The notes beneath the pieces are model-generated. The model saw only the letters and a program-made list of their open reading frames with translations, did no database searches and had not been told where the DNA came from. Below are positions 15,752 through 23,304 of a stretch of 64,000 bases of DNA, piece by piece; within the stretch, counting starts at the first letter, position 1, and every line of letters starts with the position of its first letter. Source of the stretch: Roseomonas acroporae (GTDB taxonomy: Bacteria > Pseudomonadota > Alphaproteobacteria > Acetobacterales > Acetobacteraceae); the NCBI RefSeq assembly GCF_023223525.1, contig NZ_JALPRX010000007.1:1-64000 (forward strand), read 5' to 3'. The translations under genes were made by a program, and so were the position numbers.

Positions 15752-16951
15752 TCAGAGCAGGTGCTCGCGCAGCCGCGCCGCCGCGTCGCGCAGCGGCGGC
15801 AGGCAGCGTTCGCGCAACGCCTCGGCCGAGGCGCGCTCGACGCGCAGGCCGGTGTTGAGGGCGGCGACGACGCGGCCGTCGCGGCGGGCGAGCGGCACGG
15901 CAAGGGAGCGGAAGCCCATCTCGGCCTCCTGGTCCACCAGGGCGTGGCCCTCCGCGCGCACCGTGTCGAGCAGCCGGCGCAGCGCGGCCTTGTCGGTGAG
16001 GGTGTGCGGAGTCGCCGGGCGGGGGCGCAGGCGGCGCAGGCAGGCGTCGCGCTCCGCGTCCGGCAGGGCGGCGAGCAGGACGCGGCCGACGGCGGAGCAG
16101 TGCGCGGGCAGGCGCAGCCCGGGACCGGCGCCCTCGACGTAGAGGCGGCGGGGGGAGGCGTAGGCGATCATCACCGCCTCCTCGCCCTCCAGCACGGCGA
16201 CGGAGCAGGTTTCCCCGAGCTCGGCCGAGAGCGACTCGCAGGCGGGTTGCAGCAGGGCGGTGGCGGCGGAGCTGTCGAGATAGGCGGCGGCGAGGCGCAG
16301 CACGCGCGGGGTGAGGCGGAATTGCCGCCCTTCGGCGGCGACGAAGCCGAGGTGCCGGAGCGTGAGCAGCGCGCGGCGGGCGGTGGCGCGGGGCAGGTCG
16401 ATGCGGCGGGCCAGCTCGGCGAGGGTCATGGCGCGGTGCTCGCCGTCGAAGGCGAGGATGGCGGCGAGGCCGCGGGACAGCGCCTCGGAGTAGTCGCGGG
16501 CGGCGGGGCCGGCCTCGCCGGGCGGGTCGGCGGACGATCCGGCACCGGCGGGGGCGGGCGGCGCGCCGGCACCGGCCTGGCCCGCCGGTGGGTCGGCATC
16601 GACACGGACCGCCGGCGTGCGGGCACCGGCGGCGCGGCCGACGGCCGGCGCGGCGTGGGCCGCGCCGGGGGCGGGACCGCCGGGGGCCGGATTGCCGGCG
16701 ACGGGATCACCGGCGACGGGAGCACCGGCGGTCGGACCGCCGGCGACGACGCGCGCGGCGCGGGCGGCGGCGGGGGGGGCGCGGCGGGGGGGGGGGGGGA
16801 AGGGGGGGGGGGGCGGCGCGCCGGGGGCGGGCCCGCCGGGGGCCGGAGGGCGGGCGCGGGGACCACCGGCGACGGGACCCCCGGCGGGCGGCCCGCCGGC
16901 GCCGCCGCGCGCGGCGCGGGCGGCGGCGTCGATGGCGCGCAGGCGGGCCAT
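15752..16951 (-). CDS. IclR family transcriptional regulator with G-tract N-terminus
   Basis: The last 245 or so residues are a full IclR protein of PcaR/PobR type: winged helix (ALSRGLAAILAF, then MTLAELARRIDLPRATARRA) and a C-terminal effector domain with LPAHCSAVGRVLLA. Before the helix-turn-helix lies about 150 residues of Ala/Gly/Pro low complexity, interrupted by the G14 and G12 tracts (coding PPPPPFPPPP on this strand). The ATG at 16951 is the only in-frame ATG or GTG upstream of the DNA-binding domain, so the tracts lie between start and function. Its start is 7 bases after the reductase stop, so it is the third gene of a ferredoxin-reductase-regulator operon. Likely controls the divergent Rieske oxygenase promoter (see 18760-18800). 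Confidence 0.8.
   Translation of the reverse strand: MARLRAIDAAARAARGGAGGPPAGGPVAGGPRARPPAPGGPAPGAPPPPPFPPPPRRAPPAAARAARVVAGGPTAGAPVAGDPVAGNPAPGGPAPGAAHAAPAVGRAAGARTPAVRVDADPPAGQAGAGAPPAPAGAGSSADPPGEAGPAARDYSEALSRGLAAILAFDGEHRAMTLAELARRIDLPRATARRALLTLRHLGFVAAEGRQFRLTPRVLRLAAAYLDSSAATALLQPACESLSAELGETCSVAVLEGEEAVMIAYASPRRLYVEGAGPGLRLPAHCSAVGRVLLAALPDAERDACLRRLRPRPATPHTLTDKAALRRLLDTVRAEGHALVDQEAEMGFRSLAVPLARRDGRVVAALNTGLRVERASAEALRERCLPPLRDAAARLREHLL
16771..16813. repeat. G8, G14 and G12 homopolymer tracts
   Basis: Runs of 8 G (16772-16779), 14 G (16786-16799) and 12 G (16802-16813), the last two separated only by AA. They lie inside the IclR reading frame, before its DNA-binding domain. Tracts this long are prone to slipped-strand mispairing and also to sequencing error. 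Confidence 0.9.
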
Positions 16952-16957
16952 CGACGC

Positions 16958-18274
16958 TCAGCCCTTGAGCAGCCGGCGCAGGTCGAAGCCGGGATCGGCG
17001 GCCTGGGCGGGGGTGGGGCCGTCGGCGAGGGCGAGGAGACGGCGGGAGAGCATGTGCTCGGCGGGCAGGTTGACGGTCTCGACGGCGCGGAGGCGCTCGC
17101 CGGCGAAGTGCCAGAGGGAGAATTTCGCGTCGCTCCCGTCGCCGCCCGGCTTCTCCCGCCGCACGGTGCGGTCGGTGCCGTCCAGCAGCCCGGCCATCTG
17201 GAGCTTCATGCCGAGCTGGTCGGACCAGAACCAGGGCAGGGCGATGTGCGGCTGGGCGCGGCCGACGATGGTGGCGGCGGCGGTGCGGGCCTGGTCCTGG
17301 GCGTTCTGGATGCTCTCCAGGCGGATGGTGGCGCCGGCGAATTCGGAGGGGTGGGCGGTGCAGTCGCCGGCGGCGAGGATGTGCGGGTCCTCGGTGCGGG
17401 CGTGCCGGTCCACCACGATGCCGTCGAGGCAGGCGAGGCCGGCGGCCTCGGCCAGCTCCGTGTTGGGGATGACGCCGATGCCGACCACGAGCAGGTCGGC
17501 GGGCAGGCGCGTGCCGTCGGTGAGGCGGACGGCCGCGAGGCGGCCGTCGCGCTGCTCGATGGCATCGACGGCGGTGCCGAGATGGAGGGCCACGCCGGCC
17601 GCGCGGTGGCGGGCGGCGACGTGCTCGGCCAGCTCGGGCGAGGCGGAGCGGGCGAGCAGCCGGGGGCGGCCCTCGGCGAGGGTGACGCGGCGTTCGGGAG
17701 AGTCGGGGGCCGGGGAGGCCAGCGCGGCGGCGACCTCCAGGCCGATGAAGCCGCCGCCGAGCACGACCACGTCGCGCGCCGTGGCGGCGGCTTCGCGCAG
17801 GCGGCGCGCATCGGCGAGGTCGCGCAGCACGAGCACGCCCCCGGGGGGCTCGCCGAAGCTCGCGGGCAGCGGGCGGGCGCGGGCGCCGGTCGTCAGGGCG
17901 AGGTGGCCGTAGGGGAGGAAGGTGCCGTCGGCGAGGTGGAGCCGGCGGGCGGCGCGGTCGATGGCGGCGGCGCGGGTGCCGGGGCGGAGCGTGATGCCGG
18001 TCTCGGCGAAGAAGGCGTCGGAGCGGAGCGCGAGGTCGGGCTCCGACGTCTTGCCGGCGAGGAAGCCCTTGGAGAGCGGCGGGCGCTGGTAGGGCGCGTC
18101 GGGCTCGTCGCCGATCAGGGTGATCGGGCCGGGGTAGCCGTATTCGCGCGCCGCGGCGGCGAGCTGCACCCCCGCGTGCGAGGCGCCGACCACGACCAGC
18201 CCGCTGTCCACGAGCCCGTCGGGAGCGGGCCCATCGGGAGTGGTCCTCGGGCGCTCCGTTTCACCGCTGGCCAT
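16958..18274 (-). CDS. NAD(P)H-dependent ferredoxin reductase (FAD)
   Basis: A 438-residue pyridine-nucleotide-disulfide oxidoreductase-type flavoprotein, similar to the reductases of ring-hydroxylating oxygenases (BphA4, PuxA). The FAD motif VVVGASHAGVQLAAAAREYG is near residue 27, the NAD motif VVVLGGGFIGLEVAAALA near 167, the second FAD contact DPHILAAGDC near 312, and a C-terminal reductase domain with WFWSDQ. It would pass electrons from NAD(P)H to the ferredoxin encoded just upstream. Start ATG follows GGAGGAAC. Operon: ferredoxin, reductase, IclR. Confidence 0.92.
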   Translation of the reverse strand: MASGETERPRTTPDGPAPDGLVDSGLVVVGASHAGVQLAAAAREYGYPGPITLIGDEPDAPYQRPPLSKGFLAGKTSEPDLALRSDAFFAETGITLRPGTRAAAIDRAARRLHLADGTFLPYGHLALTTGARARPLPASFGEPPGGVLVLRDLADARRLREAAATARDVVVLGGGFIGLEVAAALASPAPDSPERRVTLAEGRPRLLARSASPELAEHVAARHRAAGVALHLGTAVDAIEQRDGRLAAVRLTDGTRLPADLLVVGIGVIPNTELAEAAGLACLDGIVVDRHARTEDPHILAAGDCTAHPSEFAGATIRLESIQNAQDQARTAAATIVGRAQPHIALPWFWSDQLGMKLQMAGLLDGTDRTVRREKPGGDGSDAKFSLWHFAGERLRAVETVNLPAEHMLSRRLLALADGPTPAQAADPGFDLRRLLKG

Positions 18275-18333
18275 GCTGTTCCGGTTCCTCCCTGGCTGAC
18301 GGGCCCGTCCGGCGGGCCCGGCTGGCGGCGGGT

Positions 18334-18657
18334 TCAGCCCTGCTCGGCCGGGATCTCGACGACGAGGCCGTCGAGCGCGGCGTCGACGTTGATCTGGCAG
18401 GAGAGGCGGCTGGTCTCGCGGCGCTCGCCGGCGACGCCCTCCAGCATGTCCGCCTCGTCCTCGCCGGCCGGCGGGATGCGGTCCATCCAGGCGGGATCGA
18501 CGTAGACGTGGCAGGTGGCGCAGGCGAGGGCGCCGCCGCACTCGGCGTCGATGCCGCGCACGTTGTTGCGCACCGCCGCCAGCATCACGGTGCTGCCGAC
18601 CGGGGCCTCCACCTCGCGTCTGGTTCCGTCCGGCTGCACGTAGGTGATGGTCGGCAT
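18334..18657 (-). CDS. [2Fe-2S] ferredoxin
   Basis: A 107-residue adrenodoxin/putidaredoxin-type ferredoxin. Cluster ligands are visible as C-x5-C-x2-C (ECGGALACATC, from residue 39) and a distant Cys in SRLSCQINV. It ferries electrons from the reductase at 16958-18274, most likely to the Rieske oxygenase encoded divergently. Of two in-frame ATGs (18663, 18657) the second is preferred because GAAGGG then lies six bases upstream. Confidence 0.93.
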   Translation of the reverse strand: MPTITYVQPDGTRREVEAPVGSTVMLAAVRNNVRGIDAECGGALACATCHVYVDPAWMDRIPPAGEDEADMLEGVAGERRETSRLSCQINVDAALDGLVVEIPAEQG

Positions 18658-18759
18658 GGGCATCCCTTCTTTCGCATTGCGTGGCCGGCCGCGCCGGGTC
18701 GCGTCGCGGCGGCGGGCGATCCTATCGCCGGCGTTGCGCGGCCTCAATCTTGCATGGCA

Positions 18760-18800
18760 AGTTGTGCGAGCTGAACGAACAGTTGTGCGGTAGTCGAACA
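18760..18800. promoter_or_regulatory. tandem IclR-type operator between divergent operons
   Basis: Two direct repeats of AGTTGTGCG (18760-18768 and 18781-18789) spaced exactly 21 bp, each followed by GAAC. The second unit, read on the minus strand, is GTTCGACTACCGCAC (18799-18785), which matches 12 of 15 positions of the PcaR/PobR/PcaU box GTTCGATAATCGCAC as I recall it. The region is also the least GC-rich part of the 236-bp divergent promoter. The co-encoded IclR regulator is the obvious binder. Confidence 0.6.
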
Positions 18801-18893
18801 TTCTCTCGGCGCCGCGCGGGATGTGCCAGAGGCGAGCTTTCCCGGGGCGGCCCCCGGCGGAAGCGGCCCGAAGAACGGCTGGAGGGTGCCGCC

Positions 18894-20255
18894 ATGATGA
18901 GCGCCGAGCAGAACGAGCTGATCACCCGCATCGGGGCGGGAACGCCCTGCGGGGCGCTGATGCGCCGCTACTGGCAGCCCGCCGCGCTGGCCGACGAGCT
19001 GTCGCCGGCGCAGGCGGGGGACCGGCCGGTGCGGGCGGTGCGGCTGCTCGGGCAGGACCTCGTGCTGTTCCGCGACGAGGCGGGGCGCCTCGGGCTGATC
19101 GACCGGGACTGCCCGCATCGCGGCGCCGACCTCGCCTTCGGCCGGCTGGAGGATGGCGGGCTGCGCTGCCCCTTCCATGGCTGGCTGTTCGACGCGGATG
19201 GCCGGTGCCTGGAGACGCCGGCCGAGCCCGAGGGCAGCAGGCTGTGCACGCGGATCCGGCAGCGCGCCTATCCGGTGGTGGAGCGCAGCGGCATCGTCTG
19301 GGCGTATCTCGGTGAAGGCGAGCCGCCGGCCTTTCCGGCGCTGGACTGCTTCGCGGCGCCGGACAGCCACGTCTTCGCCTTCAAGGGGCTGATCGACTGC
19401 AACTGGCTGCAGGCGCTGGAGGTGGGCATCGACCCGGCGCATGCGAGCTTCCTGCACCGCTTCGAGGACGATGGCGAGGAGAGCGAGAGCTACGGCAAGC
19501 AGTTCCGCGCCACCTCGGCCGACAGCGACATGCCGATGACGCGGGTGCTGCGCGAATTCCCGCGCCCGCGGATCGAGGTGGAACGGACGGAGAGCGGGCT
19601 GCGCCTGTTCGCGCTGCGCCGGCTCAGCGACCTGCACACGCATGTGCGGGTGACCAACCAGCTCTTCCCGCACGCCTTCGTCATCCCGCTCTCGCAGGAG
19701 ATGACGATCACGCAGTGGCACGTGCCGATCGACGACACCTCCTGCTACTGGTACGCGATCTTCACCAGCTTCCGCGCGCCGGTGGACAAGGACCGGATGC
19801 GCGAGCAGCGCCTGGCGCTGTACAGCCTGCCCGACTACCGGCCGAAGGTCGGGCGGTTCAACGATTACGGCTTCAATCCCTACGAGCAGAAGCACCGCAC
19901 CTATACGGGCATGGGCGAGGACATCAACGTCCACGACCAGTGGGCGGTGGAGAGCCAGGGGGCGGTGCAGGACCGCACGCGCGAGCATCTCGGGCAGTCG
20001 GACAAGGGCATCATCGCCTACCGCAAGCTGCTGGTGGCGGCGATCGAGGCGAATGCGCGCGGCGAGGCGCCGCTGCTGGTGCTGGACGCGGCCGCCGCCG
20101 CCGAGGTGCGGGGCCCCGCCACGATGGACGGGATCGGGCCGACCGAGGGGTGGGAGCAGTACTGGCGGGCGGTGGACCGCAGGCGCCGGGAGGGCGCGCC
20201 CTGGGCGTCCACGGGGGCGTCCACGGGGGCGCCCATCCTCGGGGCGGCCGAGTAG
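18894..20255 (+). CDS. Rieske non-heme iron oxygenase, alpha subunit type
   Basis: A 453-residue oxygenase of the phthalate-dioxygenase-like group. The Rieske cluster motif is CPHRGADL (Cys73, His75) and CPFHGW (Cys92, His95). The mononuclear iron site is in NWLQALEVGIDPAHASFLHR (His183, His188; Asp180 would bridge the two centres). No beta subunit is nearby, so a homotrimer or hexamer is expected. Such enzymes hydroxylate or N/O-dealkylate their substrates using O2 and electrons from a ferredoxin; both partners are encoded divergently. The gene is followed after 3 bases by a glutamine-synthetase-like ligase. Substrate unknown. Confidence 0.92.
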   Translation: MMSAEQNELITRIGAGTPCGALMRRYWQPAALADELSPAQAGDRPVRAVRLLGQDLVLFRDEAGRLGLIDRDCPHRGADLAFGRLEDGGLRCPFHGWLFDADGRCLETPAEPEGSRLCTRIRQRAYPVVERSGIVWAYLGEGEPPAFPALDCFAAPDSHVFAFKGLIDCNWLQALEVGIDPAHASFLHRFEDDGEESESYGKQFRATSADSDMPMTRVLREFPRPRIEVERTESGLRLFALRRLSDLHTHVRVTNQLFPHAFVIPLSQEMTITQWHVPIDDTSCYWYAIFTSFRAPVDKDRMREQRLALYSLPDYRPKVGRFNDYGFNPYEQKHRTYTGMGEDINVHDQWAVESQGAVQDRTREHLGQSDKGIIAYRKLLVAAIEANARGEAPLLVLDAAAAAEVRGPATMDGIGPTEGWEQYWRAVDRRRREGAPWASTGASTGAPILGAAE

Positions 20256-20258
20256 GGC

Positions 20259-21695
20259 ATGGGCTTCGTCGAACGGCACGGGCTGCTCAGCGAGGCGCAG
20301 CGCCGGCAGGCGGCCGAGGTGGCGCGCCACATCGAGGCGGACGGGCTGGAGGCGGTGCGCTTCTCCTTCCCCGACCAGCACGGCGTGCTGCGCGGCAAGG
20401 TGCTGATGGGGAGCGAGGCCGCCGGCGCCTTCCGTTCCGGCCTCTCCCTCACCTCCACGCTGCTGCTGAAGGACACGGCGCACCGGACGGCGGTGCCGGT
20501 CTTCGCGCGCGACGGCAGCCTGCTGCCGGAATTCCGCGGCGCCGCCGACTTCCTGCTGGTGCCGGACCCCGCCACCTTCCGCGTGCTGCCCTGGGCGCCG
20601 CGCACCGGCTGGATGCTGTGCGACGCCTACCTGCCGGATGGCCGCCCGGTGCCCTACGCCACGCGCGGCCTGTGCCGCGACGTGCTCGCGCGGCTCGGCG
20701 CGCGGGGCCACGCGCTGGCGACGGGGCTGGAGGTGGAGTTCCACCTGCTGCGGCTGCTGGACCCGAAGCTTGCGCCCGAGGATGCCGGGCAGCCGGGGAC
20801 GCCGCCCGAGGTGGGGCTGCTGAACCAGGGCTACAACTACCTGACCGAGACGCGCTTCGACGGGCTGGAGCCGATCCTGGAGATCCTGCGCCGCGACCTG
20901 CTGGCGCTGGGCCTGCCGCTGCGCTCCCAGGAGGTGGAGTTCGGGCCGAGCCAGGTGGAGTTCGTGTTCGGCGTCGGCACCGGGATGCAGCCGGCGGACG
21001 ACATGGTGCTGTTCCGCAGCGCGGTGCGGCAGATCTGCCGGCGGCACGGCTACCTCGCCTCCTTCATGTGCCGGCCGCGCCTGCCCAACGTGATGTCGAG
21101 CGGCTGGCACCTGCACCAGTCGCTGTGCGACCCGGAGACGGGCGGGAACCTGTTCGTGCCGCAGGCGGCGGGGCAGCCGCTCTCGGCGCCCGGGCGGCAC
21201 TGGCTGGCGGGGCTGCTGGCCGAGGCGCGGGCGGCGGCGGCGTTCACCACGCCGACGATCAACGGCTACAAGCGGTTCCGGCCGCACTCGCTGGCGCCGG
21301 ACCGCGCCGTGTGGGGCTGCGACAACCGCGGCGTGATGCTGCGCGTGCTGGGCAGCGGCCCGGGCGACCCGGCGACGCGGATCGAGAACCGGGTGGGGGA
21401 GCCGGCGGCGAACCCGTACCTGTATCTCGCCTCGCAGGTGGTGTGCGGCATGGCGGGGCTGGCGGCGGCGATGGAGCCGGGGCCCTCGGCGGACACGCCC
21501 TACGAGCACGAGGCGGCGAAGCTGCCGGCGACGCTGGAGGAGGCGCTGTCGGCGCTGGAGGGATCGCGCTGCTTCCGCGAGGGGTTCGGCGACGGGTTCG
21601 TGGACTACTTCCTGCGCATCAAGCGGGCGGAGATCGCGCGGTTCAACCTGGAAGTCTCCGAGTGGGAGCAGCGGGAGTACTTCGACCTGTTCTGA
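20259..21695 (+). CDS. glutamine synthetase family ligase (gamma-glutamylamide type)
   Basis: A 478-residue member of the glutamine synthetase superfamily. Active-site segments look intact: EVEFHLL near residue 155, EVEFGPSQVEF near 226, SGWHLHQSLCD near 281, NGYKRFRPHSLAP near 335, and ENRVGEPAANPYLYLASQV near 376. Members next to oxygenases are typically not housekeeping GlnA but join glutamate to an amine (anilines in TdnQ/AtdA1, isopropylamine in IpuC, polyamines in PuuA). Coupling with the Rieske gene (3-base gap) suggests the amine substrate is glutamylated before or after oxidation. The real amine is unknown. Confidence 0.88.
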   Translation: MGFVERHGLLSEAQRRQAAEVARHIEADGLEAVRFSFPDQHGVLRGKVLMGSEAAGAFRSGLSLTSTLLLKDTAHRTAVPVFARDGSLLPEFRGAADFLLVPDPATFRVLPWAPRTGWMLCDAYLPDGRPVPYATRGLCRDVLARLGARGHALATGLEVEFHLLRLLDPKLAPEDAGQPGTPPEVGLLNQGYNYLTETRFDGLEPILEILRRDLLALGLPLRSQEVEFGPSQVEFVFGVGTGMQPADDMVLFRSAVRQICRRHGYLASFMCRPRLPNVMSSGWHLHQSLCDPETGGNLFVPQAAGQPLSAPGRHWLAGLLAEARAAAAFTTPTINGYKRFRPHSLAPDRAVWGCDNRGVMLRVLGSGPGDPATRIENRVGEPAANPYLYLASQVVCGMAGLAAAMEPGPSADTPYEHEAAKLPATLEEALSALEGSRCFREGFGDGFVDYFLRIKRAEIARFNLEVSEWEQREYFDLF

Positions 21696-21702
21696 CGGCA
21701 GG

Positions 21703-21905
21703 AAGGAAGCGCCAGGGGGCGAAGCCCCCCTGGAACCCCCCGTTTCGATTCGTGCCTCGCCGTTGCAACGCGCGAGGCGCGAACGCCGGCGGAGGTCCAG
21801 GAACCTGAGGTTCCTGGCGGATGGGGTCTGGGGAAGGCGGAGCCTTCCCCGAGGGGCGGATGAGGTCCGGGGAAGGCGGCGCCTTCCCCGAAGAAGCGCC
21901 AGGGA
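21703..21905. repeat. family 2 repeat, copy 1
   Basis: A chain of short palindromic modules: GCCAGGGGGCGAAGCCCCCC, then a 40-bp segment containing GCCGGCGGAGGTCCAGGAAC, then two GGGGAAGGCGGAGCCTTCCCC-like hairpins. The same modules occur at 35835-36112 and 50944-51184. It separates the oxygenase/ligase pair from the binding-protein genes and could act as a terminator or processing site. Confidence 0.8.
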
Positions 21906-21937
21906 CAACACGGCCATCGCACTGCAAGGGATGGCGG

Positions 21938-23149
21938 ATGAAGACGGTTCTGGTTGCCGCGGCGCTGCTGGCGCTCGGGCTCACGGCGGCGCATGCCGAG
22001 GTGCAGGGGCCGGTGCGCGTGGGCGTGCTGACCGACATGAGCGGCCCCTATTCCGACCAGGTGGGTGCCGGCTCGGTGATGGCGGCGCGGCTGGCGGCGG
22101 AGGATTTCGCGGCCGAGGCGCGCGGGGTGCAGGTCGAGATCGTCGCGGCCGACCACCAGAACAAGCCCGACGTGGGCAGCGCCATCGCGCGCCGCTGGGT
22201 GGACCAGGAGGGCGTCTCGGCGATCGTGGACCTGCCGAATTCCGGGGTGGGGCTCGCGGTCAGCAACATCATGCGCGAGCGCAACCGGGTCTCGCTGAAC
22301 TCCTCGACGATGAGCTCGGACCTGACCGGGCCGGCCTGCGCGCCGACCACGGTGCAGTGGGTGAACGACACCTGGAGCCAGGGCAACGCCATCGCGCGCG
22401 GGCTGGTGCGGCAGGGCGACGATTCCTGGTTCTTCCTGACGGTGGACTACGCGCTGGGGCACACGCTGGAGCGCGACACGGGGGCGATGGTGCGCCAGTC
22501 GGGCGGCACGGTGGCGGGCTCGGTCCGGTTCCCGCTCGGCAGCACGGATTTCGGGGCGCACCTGCTGCGGGCGCAGTCCTCGCGCGCCAAGGTGGTGGCG
22601 CTGGCGATGACGGGCACCGACCTCATCAACACGATCAAGCAGGCGGGCGAATTCGGGCTGACGCGGGGCGGGCGGCAGCAGCTCGCGGCGCTGTTCATGC
22701 TGATCACCGACGTGCACACGCTCGGGCTGCGGACGACGCAGGGGATGCTGCTGGCCTCGCCCTTCTACTGGGACCTCGACGAGCGCACGCGCGCCTGGAG
22801 CCGGCGCTGGAGCGAGCGCATGGGCGGGCGGATGCCGACCATGGACCAGGCGGGCGTGTACTCGGCGACGCTCGCCTATCTGCGGGCGGTGCGCGACGCG
22901 GGCACGGTGGAGGGGGAAGCGGTGGTGGCGCGGATGCGCGCCGCGCCGATCGACGACCCGCTGTTCGGCACCGTGACCATCCGGCCGGACGGGCGGGCGG
23001 TGCACGCGATGCACGTGTTCCGGGTGAAGAAGCCGGAGGAGAGCCGAGGGCCGTGGGATCTGTACGAGCGGGTGGAGACGATCCCGGCGGAGCAGGCCTT
23101 CCGGCCGCTGGCGGAGGGCGGGTGCCCGCTGGTGCAGGCGGTGCGCTGA
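21938..23149 (+). CDS. ABC-type substrate-binding protein (LivJ-like, paralogue 1)
   Basis: A 403-residue periplasmic binding protein of the type I (branched-chain amino acid/amide) fold. Signal peptide MKTVLVAAALLALGLTAAHA, then the mature start VQGPVRVGVLTDMSGPYSDQ. The segment ADHQNKPDVGSAIARRWV is typical of a subfamily common in alphaproteobacteria. No permease or ATPase gene is nearby. It is very similar along its length to the next gene (23305-24657). ATG at 21938 is chosen over the out-of-frame ATG at 21931. Same strand as the Rieske/ligase genes but separated by a repeat; it may bind their substrate. Confidence 0.9.
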   Translation: MKTVLVAAALLALGLTAAHAEVQGPVRVGVLTDMSGPYSDQVGAGSVMAARLAAEDFAAEARGVQVEIVAADHQNKPDVGSAIARRWVDQEGVSAIVDLPNSGVGLAVSNIMRERNRVSLNSSTMSSDLTGPACAPTTVQWVNDTWSQGNAIARGLVRQGDDSWFFLTVDYALGHTLERDTGAMVRQSGGTVAGSVRFPLGSTDFGAHLLRAQSSRAKVVALAMTGTDLINTIKQAGEFGLTRGGRQQLAALFMLITDVHTLGLRTTQGMLLASPFYWDLDERTRAWSRRWSERMGGRMPTMDQAGVYSATLAYLRAVRDAGTVEGEAVVARMRAAPIDDPLFGTVTIRPDGRAVHAMHVFRVKKPEESRGPWDLYERVETIPAEQAFRPLAEGGCPLVQAVR

Positions 23150-23304
23150 GGGAAGGGCGGCCCCGCGGGGGAGGCGGCGCGGGCCGGCCGCTTCCGACGC
23201 CCGCTTCCGGCGCCCGCTTCCGGCACCGGTGGAAAGGCCTGTAGTCTCCGGTGCCACAACGAAAGGCCGGCATCCGCGCGGTGCCGGCGCGAGGAGAAGC
23301 GTCC

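Noticed and set aside
18744-21917. 1057-codon minus-strand frame opposite the Rieske and ligase genes
   Set aside because: Spans two unrelated real genes and the promoter between operons; composition is typical of an antisense shadow.
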